Made by a program: the position numbers and the translations under genes
Notes under the pieces: generated by a model
What the model was told of the DNA's origin: nothing
Databases searched by the model: none
What the model saw: the letters and a program-made list of their open reading frames with translations, nothing else
Shown here: one piece after another, positions 32,336-40,404 of the stretch
Position numbering within the stretch: the stretch's first letter is position 1
Layout of the letters: each line of letters starts with the position of its first letter
Assembly: GCF_039539005.1 (NCBI RefSeq)
Contig: NZ_BAABCP010000001.1
Location: 868,001 to 932,000 of the forward strand
DNA from: Microbacterium soli
GTDB lineage: Bacteria > Actinomycetota > Actinomycetes > Actinomycetales > Microbacteriaceae
Length of the DNA: 64,000 nucleotides
Direction: 5' to 3'

Positions 32336-33435
32336 GCCGCTGCCCTGCGTCCGGCGACCTCGCGTCGGACGACCGGCGCGACCTCGGTGCCGAGCAGTTC
32401 GATCGCCGACAGGACGTCCCGCTGCGGCATGCCGCCGAAGCCGATCTGGATCAGCGCGCGGTCGAGGCCGTACACCTCGTGGTACCGCATCAGCTTGTCG
32501 ATGACCTCCTGCGGGCTGCCGACGATCATGCCGGCGTTGGGGGACGTCTGCGCGTCGAACGCCGGGCGCGGCATCATGAAGCCCCTGCCGCGCTGATGGT
32601 TGTTGTCCATCATGCCCCGGGCGAAGTACGGGTGCATCGTGTCGCGCGCCGCACGACTGGTCCTGGCGACGTATCCGTGCACGTTGATGCTGGTGCGCAG
32701 CCTCCGCAGGTCGTGCCCGGCCTGCTCGGCGGACTGCCGGTACAGGTCGACGGTCTGCTCGTGCATGAGCAGCGGACCCGCCAGGAGCGCGAGGGCCATC
32801 GGCAGACCGAGTCGCCCGGTGCTCACCGCCGACGCCAGGCTCCCACCCACGCCGACCCAGATCGGCAGCTCATCCTGCAGCGCCCTCGGACCGATGTCCG
32901 CCGCCTCCAGGCTCGGCCGGAACGCGCCCTGCCAGGTGATCGGGTTCTGCGCGCGGATGCGCAGGAGCAGATCGAGCTTCTCGCGGAACAGATCGCCGTA
33001 GTCCTGCAGGTCGTACCCGAACAGGGGGAACGACTCGGTGTACGAACCGCGACCGGCGATGATCTCCGCCCGGCCGCCCGAGAGCTGGTCCAGTGTGGCG
33101 AACTGCTCCCACACGCGCACCGGATCGTCGGAGCTCAGCACCGTGACGGAGCTGGTCAGACGGATGCGCTCCGTGGCCTCGGCCGCTGCGGCGAGCACCA
33201 CCTGCGGGGCGGAGCCGACGAAGTCGGTGCGGTGGTGCTCTCCGACCGCGAACAGATCCAAGCCTGCTTGATCTGCGACCCGCGCCTGCTCGATGGTCTC
33301 CCTCGCTCGCTGATGCGCGGATGGCATCGCGCCCGTGGCGGGGTCCGCCGTCAGCTCCACGAACGTCATGTGCCCGATCTCGAACGACGGACGATCATCC
33401 GCGCGGAATGCGCTCTCCTGAACATTCTCCTTCAT
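32332..33435 (-). CDS. LLM-class FMN-dependent monooxygenase (CE1758-like)
   Basis: The protein has 367 residues in a luciferase-like TIM barrel: LDLFAVGEHHRTDFVGSAPQVVLAAAAEATERIRLTSSVTVLSSDDPVRVWEQFATLDQLSGGRAEIIAGRGSYTESFPLFG carries the superfamily EHH and GRG blocks. The ATG at 33435 follows a GAGAGGAG region; earlier in-frame codons lie in the operator region. Partner of the downstream FMN reductase and divergent from a MarR gene, so probably an inducible monooxygenase for a xenobiotic or fatty substrate. Not closely like the F420-cluster LLM enzymes. Confidence 0.9.
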   Translation of the reverse strand: MKENVQESAFRADDRPSFEIGHMTFVELTADPATGAMPSAHQRARETIEQARVADQAGLDLFAVGEHHRTDFVGSAPQVVLAAAAEATERIRLTSSVTVLSSDDPVRVWEQFATLDQLSGGRAEIIAGRGSYTESFPLFGYDLQDYGDLFREKLDLLLRIRAQNPITWQGAFRPSLEAADIGPRALQDELPIWVGVGGSLASAVSTGRLGLPMALALLAGPLLMHEQTVDLYRQSAEQAGHDLRRLRTSINVHGYVARTSRAARDTMHPYFARGMMDNNHQRGRGFMMPRPAFDAQTSPNAGMIVGSPQEVIDKLMRYHEVYGLDRALIQIGFGGMPQRDVLSAIELLGTEVAPVVRREVAGRRAAA

Positions 33436-33495
33436 GTCCGCTCTCCTCTCTGTGACCCGCCCGGCGGCGGGCATCCGGTGATGATCTGAATAAAC

Positions 33496-33509
33496 TGTCT
33501 GCGCAGACA
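33496..33509. promoter_or_regulatory. MarR operator (perfect palindrome)
   Basis: TGTCTGCGCAGACA is a perfect 14-bp palindrome, extended by flanking AA/TT pairs, in the 127-bp region between the LLM gene and the divergent marR gene. Position and symmetry fit a MarR dimer site controlling both genes. Confidence 0.65.
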
Positions 33510-33562
33510 ATTATTCCCGTGCGGCAGCTTTCGACCTCTGCGCGAGCAGGTAGGCTCATCGC

Positions 33563-34060
33563 ATGGTCGCGGCGCACCTGACCGAGCTGGAGGACGACGC
33601 GTGGCGGGGATTCCTCCTCACGCATGACCGCGTCTGGCGGGAGGTGGAAGCGGGACTGTCTGCGCTGAACGTCTCGATGGCGGAATACAGCGTGCTGGCC
33701 CTGCTCGGCGGGGCCGGGCGCGACGGCATGCGCATGACCGACCTCGCCCGCCGCCGCGTGATGTCCACGGGTGGCTTCACACGGTTGGCGGACCGACTCG
33801 AAAGGCGCGGGCTGATCACCCGCCGACCGGCCCCCGACGATGGCCGTGGACTGGTCGCGGTGCTCACCGCAGACGGTCGCTCACTGCTGCGCAAAGCGTG
33901 GGAGGTGCAGCATGCCGACCTTCGCCGCCTGTTCTTCGACAGACTCGACGAACAGGATCTGAAGGATCTGTCGCGGATCTGGGCGCGACTGCGCCCGGAT
34001 CCCTCCTCGCACGGCCCAGACGACGGACCGACCCGCCGTCAGCCCGGTCCCCGTCCCTGA
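33563..34060 (+). CDS. MarR-family transcriptional regulator
   Basis: The protein has 165 residues. The winged helix is AEYSVLALLGGAGRDGMRMTDLARRRVMSTGGFTRLADRLERRGLITRRPAPDDGRGLVAVLTADG, with the wing residues PDDGRG. The C-terminal tail (SSHGPDDGPTRRQPGPRP) is disordered and overlaps the convergent gntR by 22 bp. It is divergent from the LLM/FMN-reductase operon and probably represses it through the palindrome at 33496. Confidence 0.92.
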   Translation: MVAAHLTELEDDAWRGFLLTHDRVWREVEAGLSALNVSMAEYSVLALLGGAGRDGMRMTDLARRRVMSTGGFTRLADRLERRGLITRRPAPDDGRGLVAVLTADGRSLLRKAWEVQHADLRRLFFDRLDEQDLKDLSRIWARLRPDPSSHGPDDGPTRRQPGPRP

Positions 34061-34698
34061 GCGCGCAGACGCCGTTCGGCTGCCTCCCGGCCCTCAGCCA
34101 GATGCGCCGGGACCAGGCGATGGACGGCCTCGACGTCCCCCGCCTGCATCGCCGCGAGGATCTCCCGATGCGAGGAGGCCATCGCGGACAGATCGTCATG
34201 CTGCCCGAACAGCCAGCGCAGCCGCGTCGTCAGCGACGAGGCCAGTTCGGTGAGCATGGCGTTGCCCGCCAGCTCCACGGCTGCGACGTGGAACCGCGCG
34301 GATGCCAGACGTCCGGCATCCGTATCACCGGCCGCCGCATGCTTCTCCTCCTCGTCGATGATCGACCGCAGAAGGGCCAGTCCCGCCGGGCCGGCCCGCC
34401 GCGTCGCGAGCGCGAACGCGAGCGTCTCGACCGACTCGCGCACCTCCGCGAAATCCTGCACGTCCTGGATGGAGAACTGCCGCACGACGGCCCCGCTCCG
34501 CGGCCGGGCCACGACGATGCCCTCCGCCACCAGCGCCTTGATGGCCTCCCTGACCGGAAGCCGGGACACCTCGAGCTCGGCGGCGATGTCGCGCTCCACC
34601 AGCCGCGATCCCGGAGAGCGCCGCCCGAGCACGATGTCGTCGCGCAGCGCATCGGCGACACGCGACGACTCGAGCCCGAAGTCCCTCTCCAGCGTCAT
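34039..34698 (-). CDS. GntR-family (FadR subfamily) transcriptional regulator
   Basis: The protein has 219 residues. The N-terminal wHTH reads RVADALRDDIVLGRRSPGSRLVERDIAAELEVSRLPVREAIKALVAEGIVVARPRSGAVV, and the C-terminal FCD helical domain follows (FAEVRESVETLAFALATRR, ARFHVAAVELAGN, ASSHREILAAMQAGD). The ATG at 34698 is preferred because it begins the domain; an ATG at 34740 adds 14 weak residues. No target operon is clear: the upstream gap holds no obvious palindrome, and the quinone oxidoreductase gene upstream is on the same strand. Confidence 0.88.
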   Translation of the reverse strand: MTLERDFGLESSRVADALRDDIVLGRRSPGSRLVERDIAAELEVSRLPVREAIKALVAEGIVVARPRSGAVVRQFSIQDVQDFAEVRESVETLAFALATRRAGPAGLALLRSIIDEEEKHAAAGDTDAGRLASARFHVAAVELAGNAMLTELASSLTTRLRWLFGQHDDLSAMASSHREILAAMQAGDVEAVHRLVPAHLAEGREAAERRLRAQGRGPG

Positions 34699-34848
34699 GG
34701 CTGGATTCAACCACCCGCCTCGGACTTGTGCCAGTGTCATGGGAACCGACCTCGAGACGGACACGATGCCGAGCCGCGCGGAACGACCGCCCCGGAACTC
34801 GGGCGTCCGCCGACCGCGGCCTTCCGCCTGACGTGCTCTGAAGAGGTG

Positions 34849-35781
34849 TCAGACCGCGAGGATCACCTTGCCGAAGTGACCGCCGGCCTGCAGCAGCGAG
34901 TGCGCACGCGAGGCCTCGCTGAGCGGAACCACCTCGTGCACGGGCACGGTCACCGACCCGGATGCCAGCATGGGCCACACGAGCTCGTGGGTGCGCCGCA
35001 GGATCACGGCCTTGTCGGCCCGCCCCCGCGAGCGCAGTGTCGTGCCGATCACCCGGGCGCGCCGGGACATGAGGACGCCGACGTTCAGCGTGCCGGTGCC
35101 GCCCCCGATCGTCCCGATGATGACGAGCCTCCCGAACTCCCGCAGCATCCGCACGTTGCCCTCGAGCGCGGGCCCGCCCACCACATCGAGGATGACATCG
35201 GCCCCGCCCTCGGCGGTGACGACCGCGGGGATGTCGGTCGTGCGGCGGTTCCACGCCCGATCGGCTCCCAGCTCGGTGACGGCGCCGACCGCGTCATCCG
35301 AGCCCACGACGGCCAGCACGCGCGCGCCCAGCGCACGAGCGAACTGCACGGCGAAAGTGCCGATGCCGCCAGTCGCGCCGTGCACGAGCACGGTCTCCCC
35401 CTTCTGAAGCCCCGCCTCGATCACGAGGTTCGACACCACGGTCGCGGCGACCTCGATCAGGCCCGCCGCAGTGGTCGTCGCCATCCCGTCGGGCAGCGGA
35501 AGCAGGTGCTCCTCGGGCACGGCCACGGCCTCGGCGTATCCGCCGCCCGCCAGCAGCGCGACGACCTCCTCCCCCGTGTCACGGCGCCGTCCCGCCACTT
35601 CCAGCCCCAGCACCGGTGAGGCTCCGGGCGGGGGCGGGTAGTGTCCGGCGGCCTGAGCGAGGTCGGCGCGGTTCACACCCGCCGCGACGACGTCGACGAG
35701 CACTTCGCCCTCACCGGGAACCGGTTCGGGGACCTCGCCGATCTCGAGCGTGCGGGGCGAGGGGACGATGACGGCGCGCAT
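34849..35781 (-). CDS. Quinone oxidoreductase / zeta-crystallin-like MDR reductase
   Basis: The protein has 310 residues. The GroES-like half starts MRAVIVPSPRTLEIGEVPEPVPGEGEVLVDVVAAGVNRADLAQAAGHYPPPPG, and the Rossmann half has VLVHGATGGIGTFAVQFARALGARVLAVV. The zinc-binding residues of alcohol dehydrogenases are missing, as usual for NADPH:quinone oxidoreductases. It probably reduces quinones or enones in the cytoplasm. No operon partner is coupled to it. Confidence 0.9.
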   Translation of the reverse strand: MRAVIVPSPRTLEIGEVPEPVPGEGEVLVDVVAAGVNRADLAQAAGHYPPPPGASPVLGLEVAGRRRDTGEEVVALLAGGGYAEAVAVPEEHLLPLPDGMATTTAAGLIEVAATVVSNLVIEAGLQKGETVLVHGATGGIGTFAVQFARALGARVLAVVGSDDAVGAVTELGADRAWNRRTTDIPAVVTAEGGADVILDVVGGPALEGNVRMLREFGRLVIIGTIGGGTGTLNVGVLMSRRARVIGTTLRSRGRADKAVILRRTHELVWPMLASGSVTVPVHEVVPLSEASRAHSLLQAGGHFGKVILAV

Positions 35782-35828
35782 GGCTTCACGCTACCCCGCG
35801 CGTCGCCGCGGAGCGCCTTCCGCCACGA

Positions 35829-36815
35829 TCACCAGCGGGGGTGGACGGCGGCCCGCAGACGGCGATCATAGATGTCGCGCACGGATGCCGTGAACTCGGC
35901 GCCGAGGTCCGGGACGGACCCCGCCGCGGCGTTCGCCTCCGCCTGCGCGACGCTGCGCGCACCGGGGATCACCGCGGAGACGCCCGGGATCTGCGAGACC
36001 CACGCCAATGCCGCCGCAGCCGGCGCGAGTCCGGCCTTCTCGGCGAGCGCCGAGAACTCCCGAGCGGCCTCGACCCCCTCGTCGAAGTCGACGCCGGAGA
36101 ACGTCTCACCCTGGTCGAAGGCCTCGCCGTGGCGGTTGAAGCTGCGGTGGTCGTTCGCGGCGAACACGGTGTCGTGCGTGTAGCGTCCCGAGAGCAGCCC
36201 GCTCGCGAGCGGCACGCGGGCGATGATCCCCACACCGGCCTCACGGGCGGCGGGGAGCACCTCATCGAGAGGCTTGAGCCGGAACGCGTTGAGGATGATC
36301 TGCACGGTCGCCACTCCCGGCCGGGCGATGGCTGTGAGAGCCTCGTCGACCGTCTCGACACTCACCCCGTAGTTCGCGATCGCCTGCTCCTCGACGAGCG
36401 TGTCGAGGGCGTCGAACACGGCGTCATCGGAGAAGACCGGGGTCGGCGGGCAGTGCAGCTGCACGAGGTCGAGCGTGTCCATGCCGAGGTTGCGGCGGCT
36501 GCGATCGGTCCACGCGCGGAAGTTCGCCAGGACGTAGTTCTCCGGAAGCTGATCCATGCGGCGCCCCATCTTCGTGGCGACCGTCAGCTCGGCATCCGGA
36601 TTCTCACGCCGCCAGGCGCCGATCAGCGACTCGCTGCGCCCGTCGCCGTAGACGTCCGCCGTGTCGAAGAAGGTGACGCCGGCGGCCGCACTCGCGTCCA
36701 GGACGGCTCGTGCATCGGCTTCGCTGACCTCCCCCCAGTCGGCGCCGAGCTGCCAGGTTCCGAGGCCGATGAGGGACACGTCGCGGCCGGTGCGGCCCAG
36801 GGTGCGATGCTGCAT
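35829..36815 (-). CDS. Aldo/keto reductase
   Basis: The protein has 328 residues in a (beta/alpha)8 barrel. The catalytic tetrad is visible: D and Y in FFDTADVYGDGRSE, K in VATKMGRR, and H in LVQLHCPPTP. The NADP-binding end reads VSAVIPGARSVAQAEANAAAG. It is close to the YajO/general stress AKR group. The ATG at 36815 begins MQHRTLGRTGRDVSLIGLGTWQLG, standard for the family. It stands 48 bp upstream of the quinone oxidoreductase and could be co-transcribed with it. Confidence 0.94.
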   Translation of the reverse strand: MQHRTLGRTGRDVSLIGLGTWQLGADWGEVSEADARAVLDASAAAGVTFFDTADVYGDGRSESLIGAWRRENPDAELTVATKMGRRMDQLPENYVLANFRAWTDRSRRNLGMDTLDLVQLHCPPTPVFSDDAVFDALDTLVEEQAIANYGVSVETVDEALTAIARPGVATVQIILNAFRLKPLDEVLPAAREAGVGIIARVPLASGLLSGRYTHDTVFAANDHRSFNRHGEAFDQGETFSGVDFDEGVEAAREFSALAEKAGLAPAAAALAWVSQIPGVSAVIPGARSVAQAEANAAAGSVPDLGAEFTASVRDIYDRRLRAAVHPRW

Positions 36816-36974
36816 GCCCCCAGCCTACGGCGGTGGGGACGCAGGACGCTCCGGCCGCGACGGCCCTGATGGGCGCCGCCGAGCCTTGCATCCTCATTCC
36901 GCCGTGTGAGAGGGCGGTTGCGAGCCGGTTTCCGTCGCCGGTGCGATGGTTGCGATCCACCGCGTGCGGTCCGG

Positions 36975-38102
36975 TCAGCGCGTCGTGGCGAAAGGATCGA
37001 AGCCGTCGACCATCAGCGGCACGGGGGCGACGGTGCTGGAGATGTCCACATCATGGCCCGCGGCCGCCGACTCCTGGGCAGAGAGCATGACGTCGAGCAC
37101 GTGGTACCCGAGTTCACCACTGGCGACATGCGGACGGCCCTCCGCGATCGCGCGAGCCATGTCGAGCACGCCCAGACCTCGGCCGACCACCGTGCCCTGC
37201 GACGGGATCTCGATCCACTCCTGCTCCACCGTCATGCCGTCGCGCAGCACGCCCAGGGGCTTGACGTACGCGATCCGTCCGTCGAACTGGTTGGGGTCCG
37301 GGAGCACGATGGACCCCTCGGTGCCGTGGATCTCGACGACGCCGGAGCGCTCGAGTGCCGAGTCGAAGCTCAGCAGGTGGGTACCGTGCTGCCCGCCCGC
37401 GAAGCTCGTGAGAACCTGCACTGTGGAGGGCACCTCGACCGGGAATGTCTCCCCCGCCCGGGGGCCTGTGCGGATGTCCCGCACGGTGCGCGACCGCGAT
37501 CCCCTGGCGGCGACCGAGACGATCGGACCGAGCAGACTCACAAGTGCCGAGAAGTAGTACGGACCCATGTCGAGCAGGGGGCCCGCGCCCTCGGCGAACA
37601 GGAACGCGGGCTCGGGATGCCACATGTCGGGCCCCTGGGTCTGGAAGATCGTGTTGACGAACAGCGGTCGGCCGATGACGCCGTCGAGGATCGCGCGCTT
37701 GGCGGTCTGGAAACCCGGGCCGAGGATGGTGTCCGGCGCCGAGCCGACGCGCACCCCGGCGTCCTTGGCGGCGCGCAGCAGCCCGGCAGCACCATCCCGC
37801 TCCAGCCCCAGCGGCTTCTCGGACCAGACGTGCTTGCCCGCCGCGATCGCCCTGGACGAGATCTCCACGTGCGCGCGGGGGATCGTCAGGTTCACGACGA
37901 GCTCCACGGCGGGATCGGCCAGGACGTCCTCCGCGGTGCCCCAGGAGGCGATGCCGTGCGCAGTCGCCTGCACCTGCGCGCGCTCGGGAAGCATGTCGCC
38001 GACGGCGACCACCTTCACATCGGGGAACGAGGTCAGATTCTGCAGATAGGTCTCACTGATGACACCCATCCCGATGATGCCGATGCCCAGCGGGGAGCTC
38101 AT
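36975..38102 (-). CDS. Gfo/Idh/MocA-family oxidoreductase
   Basis: The protein has 375 residues. The N-terminal Rossmann fold is IGIIGMGVISETYLQNLTSFPDVKVVAVGDM, the EKP motif is VWSEKPLGLE, and the C-terminal alpha/beta domain contains LDMGPYYFSALVSLLG. NAD(P)-dependent oxidation of a sugar or inositol is expected. Coupled to the upstream isomerase by ATGA, so the two act together on one sugar or cyclitol. A TetR gene with a perfect palindrome controls the shared promoter. Confidence 0.93.
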   Translation of the reverse strand: MSSPLGIGIIGMGVISETYLQNLTSFPDVKVVAVGDMLPERAQVQATAHGIASWGTAEDVLADPAVELVVNLTIPRAHVEISSRAIAAGKHVWSEKPLGLERDGAAGLLRAAKDAGVRVGSAPDTILGPGFQTAKRAILDGVIGRPLFVNTIFQTQGPDMWHPEPAFLFAEGAGPLLDMGPYYFSALVSLLGPIVSVAARGSRSRTVRDIRTGPRAGETFPVEVPSTVQVLTSFAGGQHGTHLLSFDSALERSGVVEIHGTEGSIVLPDPNQFDGRIAYVKPLGVLRDGMTVEQEWIEIPSQGTVVGRGLGVLDMARAIAEGRPHVASGELGYHVLDVMLSAQESAAAGHDVDISSTVAPVPLMVDGFDPFATTR

Positions 38103-38923
38103 GCGACGAACCCTCCGTCACGCAGGAAGGCGAGGCTCGCAGCGACGTCCTCGAAGACGTCTCCGGGGGCGTGGTCGTACTCGACCACGGCGTAGCGGAT
38201 GCCGGTGCCGGCGCGCAGCGCCTCCGTCAACGGCACATCACCGGTGCCCGCGTGGCTCTGATCCAGACTGTCGGACCCGAAGCCGTCCGACCCCTCGGCC
38301 CAGGGATTCGTCGCCGGCGCATGCCCGTCCTTGACGTGCACGGCGGTGAGACGGCCCCCCAGTCGGGAGACCAGCGCCGGGACGTCCTGACCACCGGCCA
38401 ACGCCCAGAACAGGTCGAGCTCGAGCTGCACGCCGTCATCGGTCAGCTCGACGAAGCGCTCGTAGGCGGACTGACCGTCGAAGGATGCGATGAACTCCTG
38501 CGCGTGGTTGTGGTACCCGACAGTCAGCCCGAACGTCGCGGCACGCTCGGATGCGCGGTTCAGCCGCTCAGCGATGTCTGCGACACCGTCGGCGGTGCGC
38601 CAGCGCTCCGGCGCGACGAACGGATCGATGACGGTGGACATCCCGATCTCCGCTGCTGCGGCGAAGACGACGTCCGGCTCCGGGGTGGGGATGGCGCCGT
38701 CCGGGGTCCACAGCTCATCGGTCAGCAGCGGCGCGTGTCCGGTCGGGGCGGCGAGCCCGCTGGCCTCCAGCGCGGCCCGGATCTCACGCGGCCGGGAGAC
38801 GAAATCGAACGCCTCGACGTTCGCGAAGCCGATCTCGGCGAGGCGATCGAGCGCACCGTGCATATCGGCCGAGAACTCCTTCGCGAGCGAGTAGAGCTGC
38901 ACAGAGGCGATGGGCTGGGACAT
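38099..38923 (-). CDS. Sugar phosphate isomerase/epimerase (xylose-isomerase-like TIM barrel)
   Basis: The protein has 274 residues of the AP2Ec family (IolE/IolI/hydroxypyruvate isomerase-like). Metal-ligand strands are visible: VGYHNHAQEF, QLELDLFWAL, LTAVHVKDGHAP and YAVVEYDHAPGD. The ATG at 38923 follows a GGAA site and gives MSQPIASVQLYSLAKEF, the usual family start. First gene of a two-gene operon with the Gfo/Idh enzyme. The sugar is not known. Confidence 0.92.
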   Translation of the reverse strand: MSQPIASVQLYSLAKEFSADMHGALDRLAEIGFANVEAFDFVSRPREIRAALEASGLAAPTGHAPLLTDELWTPDGAIPTPEPDVVFAAAAEIGMSTVIDPFVAPERWRTADGVADIAERLNRASERAATFGLTVGYHNHAQEFIASFDGQSAYERFVELTDDGVQLELDLFWALAGGQDVPALVSRLGGRLTAVHVKDGHAPATNPWAEGSDGFGSDSLDQSHAGTGDVPLTEALRAGTGIRYAVVEYDHAPGDVFEDVAASLAFLRDGGFVA

Positions 38924-38982
38924 GTCGGTTCCTTGTGTGTCTTCGTCGGCTGCGGGGCGATCGTACCGATCGAGGGTAACAC

Positions 38983-39004
38983 AAAACCTCCATATGGAGG
39001 TTTT
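38983..39004. promoter_or_regulatory. TetR operator (22-bp perfect palindrome)
   Basis: The half-site AAAACCTCCAT is followed directly by its reverse complement. It lies in the 109-bp region between the isomerase operon and the divergent tetR gene, 29 bp before the tetR start. Autoregulation and control of both units are the natural reading. Confidence 0.7.
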
Positions 39005-39032
39005 AGCGCACGAGCATCGGTATCATCGAGAT

Positions 39033-39635
39033 GTGACCGCCAGCCGCAGAACGACCATCGGGCACGCTGGCTCACTCCCCAAAGGGGTCGCACGTCGCCT
39101 GGAGATCCTCGACCGTGCGATCGAGGTGTTCCGTGAGCGCGGTGCCGACGGGACGTCGTTGCGCCGAATCGCCGAGGCGATCGGCGTCTCGCACGCCGCA
39201 CTGCTGCACTACTTCGACTCGCGTGAGCAGCTGCTCGTGGCGGTGTACGCGCACGCGGAGTCCCAGCGGCATCTCGCGGAGGGACCCGCTGCACCATCGG
39301 GAATGGACAGGATGATCGCGGCGGCCATGGCGAACGTCGACGTGCCCGGGCTCGTGCAGCTGTACACGACGCTCGTGGCCGCCTCCCTGGAGAGCCGGAG
39401 CGAGGTCGGCAAGGAGTTCTTCACCGCACGCTTCGCACGGATCCGGGAGAGCCTGACCGCCGAACTGCGCGAAGGACAGCAGGCCGGCACCGTGCGCGAC
39501 GACGTCCCCGCCGAGCACCTGGCGGCACTGATCATCGCCGCATCCGACGGGCTCCAGATCCAGTGGCTCCTCGACCCCGCCGTCGGATTGGAGGCGCCCC
39601 TGCGTTCCCTGGCGGCGATGCTCGAGCCCCGCTGA
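39033..39635 (+). CDS. TetR-family transcriptional regulator
   Basis: The protein has 200 residues. The HTH is at about residues 20-65: RRLEILDRAIEVFRERGADGTSLRRIAEAIGVSHAALLHYFDSREQLLVAVY. The C-terminal ligand domain has the TetR_C helices (AEHLAALIIAASDGLQIQWLLDP). The GTG start at 39033 leaves the 22-bp palindrome upstream; the earlier in-frame codons run through that operator. It probably represses the sugar-isomerase/Gfo-Idh operon. Confidence 0.92.
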   Translation: MTASRRTTIGHAGSLPKGVARRLEILDRAIEVFRERGADGTSLRRIAEAIGVSHAALLHYFDSREQLLVAVYAHAESQRHLAEGPAAPSGMDRMIAAAMANVDVPGLVQLYTTLVAASLESRSEVGKEFFTARFARIRESLTAELREGQQAGTVRDDVPAEHLAALIIAASDGLQIQWLLDPAVGLEAPLRSLAAMLEPR

Positions 39636-39714
39636 CGGCGCACGCGCCGGTCCTGCCGTACGGACCCGGGGTGCGTGGTGAGCGCCTGTCGAAGCGACCC
39701 GCGCGTGCCGGGGC

Positions 39715-40215
39715 TCACGCCGACGCGGCGTCCCGCGCCTGCTGCGACTGCCACATCAGCGCCACCCGGCTCGCGGTCGCCACGATCTCGCCGCGCTGGT
39801 TCCGCCCGGTGTGCTGCATCGTCACGATCCCCTGACCGGGGCGGGATCTCGACAGTCGCTTCTGCGTGACGAGGGTCTCCGAGTACAGGGTGTCGCCGTG
39901 GAAGACGGGATGCGGGAACGAGATGTCCGTCAACCCGAGCTGAGCGACGAGCGTCCCCTGCGTGATCTGCGCGACGGATGCTCCCACCAGCGTCGACAGC
40001 GTCCACATCGAGTTCATCAGCCGCTGGCCGAACGGCTGCCCGGCGGCGAACGCCGCATCCAGATGGAGCGCTTGAGCGTTCATGGTGAGCGTCGTGAAGA
40101 GGGTGTTGTCGGCCTCGGTCGCCGTACGGCCCGGGCTGTGCACGTAGCGCACGCCCTCTTCCAGCTCGTCGTAGAACAGTCCGCGCTGGTGGACTTCTCG
40201 GATCCCATCGGTCAT
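39715..40215 (-). CDS. MaoC-family (R)-hydratase-like protein
   Basis: The protein has 166 residues with a hotdog fold. The region TEADNTLFTTLTMNAQALHLDAAFAAGQPFGQRLMNS carries the conserved Asn/Asp and His of (R)-specific enoyl-CoA hydratases; it resembles the mesaconyl-CoA hydratase/Rv2499c branch. In many actinobacteria this gene is coupled to a CoA-ester lyase and CoA ligase genes. Here it is alone between tetR and the binding-protein gene, so its partner genes are elsewhere or lost. The 189-bp gap before the next gene shows nothing definite. Confidence 0.88.
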   Translation of the reverse strand: MTDGIREVHQRGLFYDELEEGVRYVHSPGRTATEADNTLFTTLTMNAQALHLDAAFAAGQPFGQRLMNSMWTLSTLVGASVAQITQGTLVAQLGLTDISFPHPVFHGDTLYSETLVTQKRLSRSRPGQGIVTMQHTGRNQRGEIVATASRVALMWQSQQARDAASA

Positions 40216-40404
40216 CGCGCTCGGTCTCCTGTTCCTCGTGCCGCTGTCGGTGCCGGCCCGATTGAGCCCAGAACTTCCTGACCACCGCCGCTGGATAGTT
40301 TCCCACGGTCACCGCCTCCTTCGAAACTGGAGGCAACGGCTACGAAGCGCCAGACGCAGACCCGGTGGGCGGCGACTCTTGCCGCCCACCGGGCTGACTG
40401 ACTC

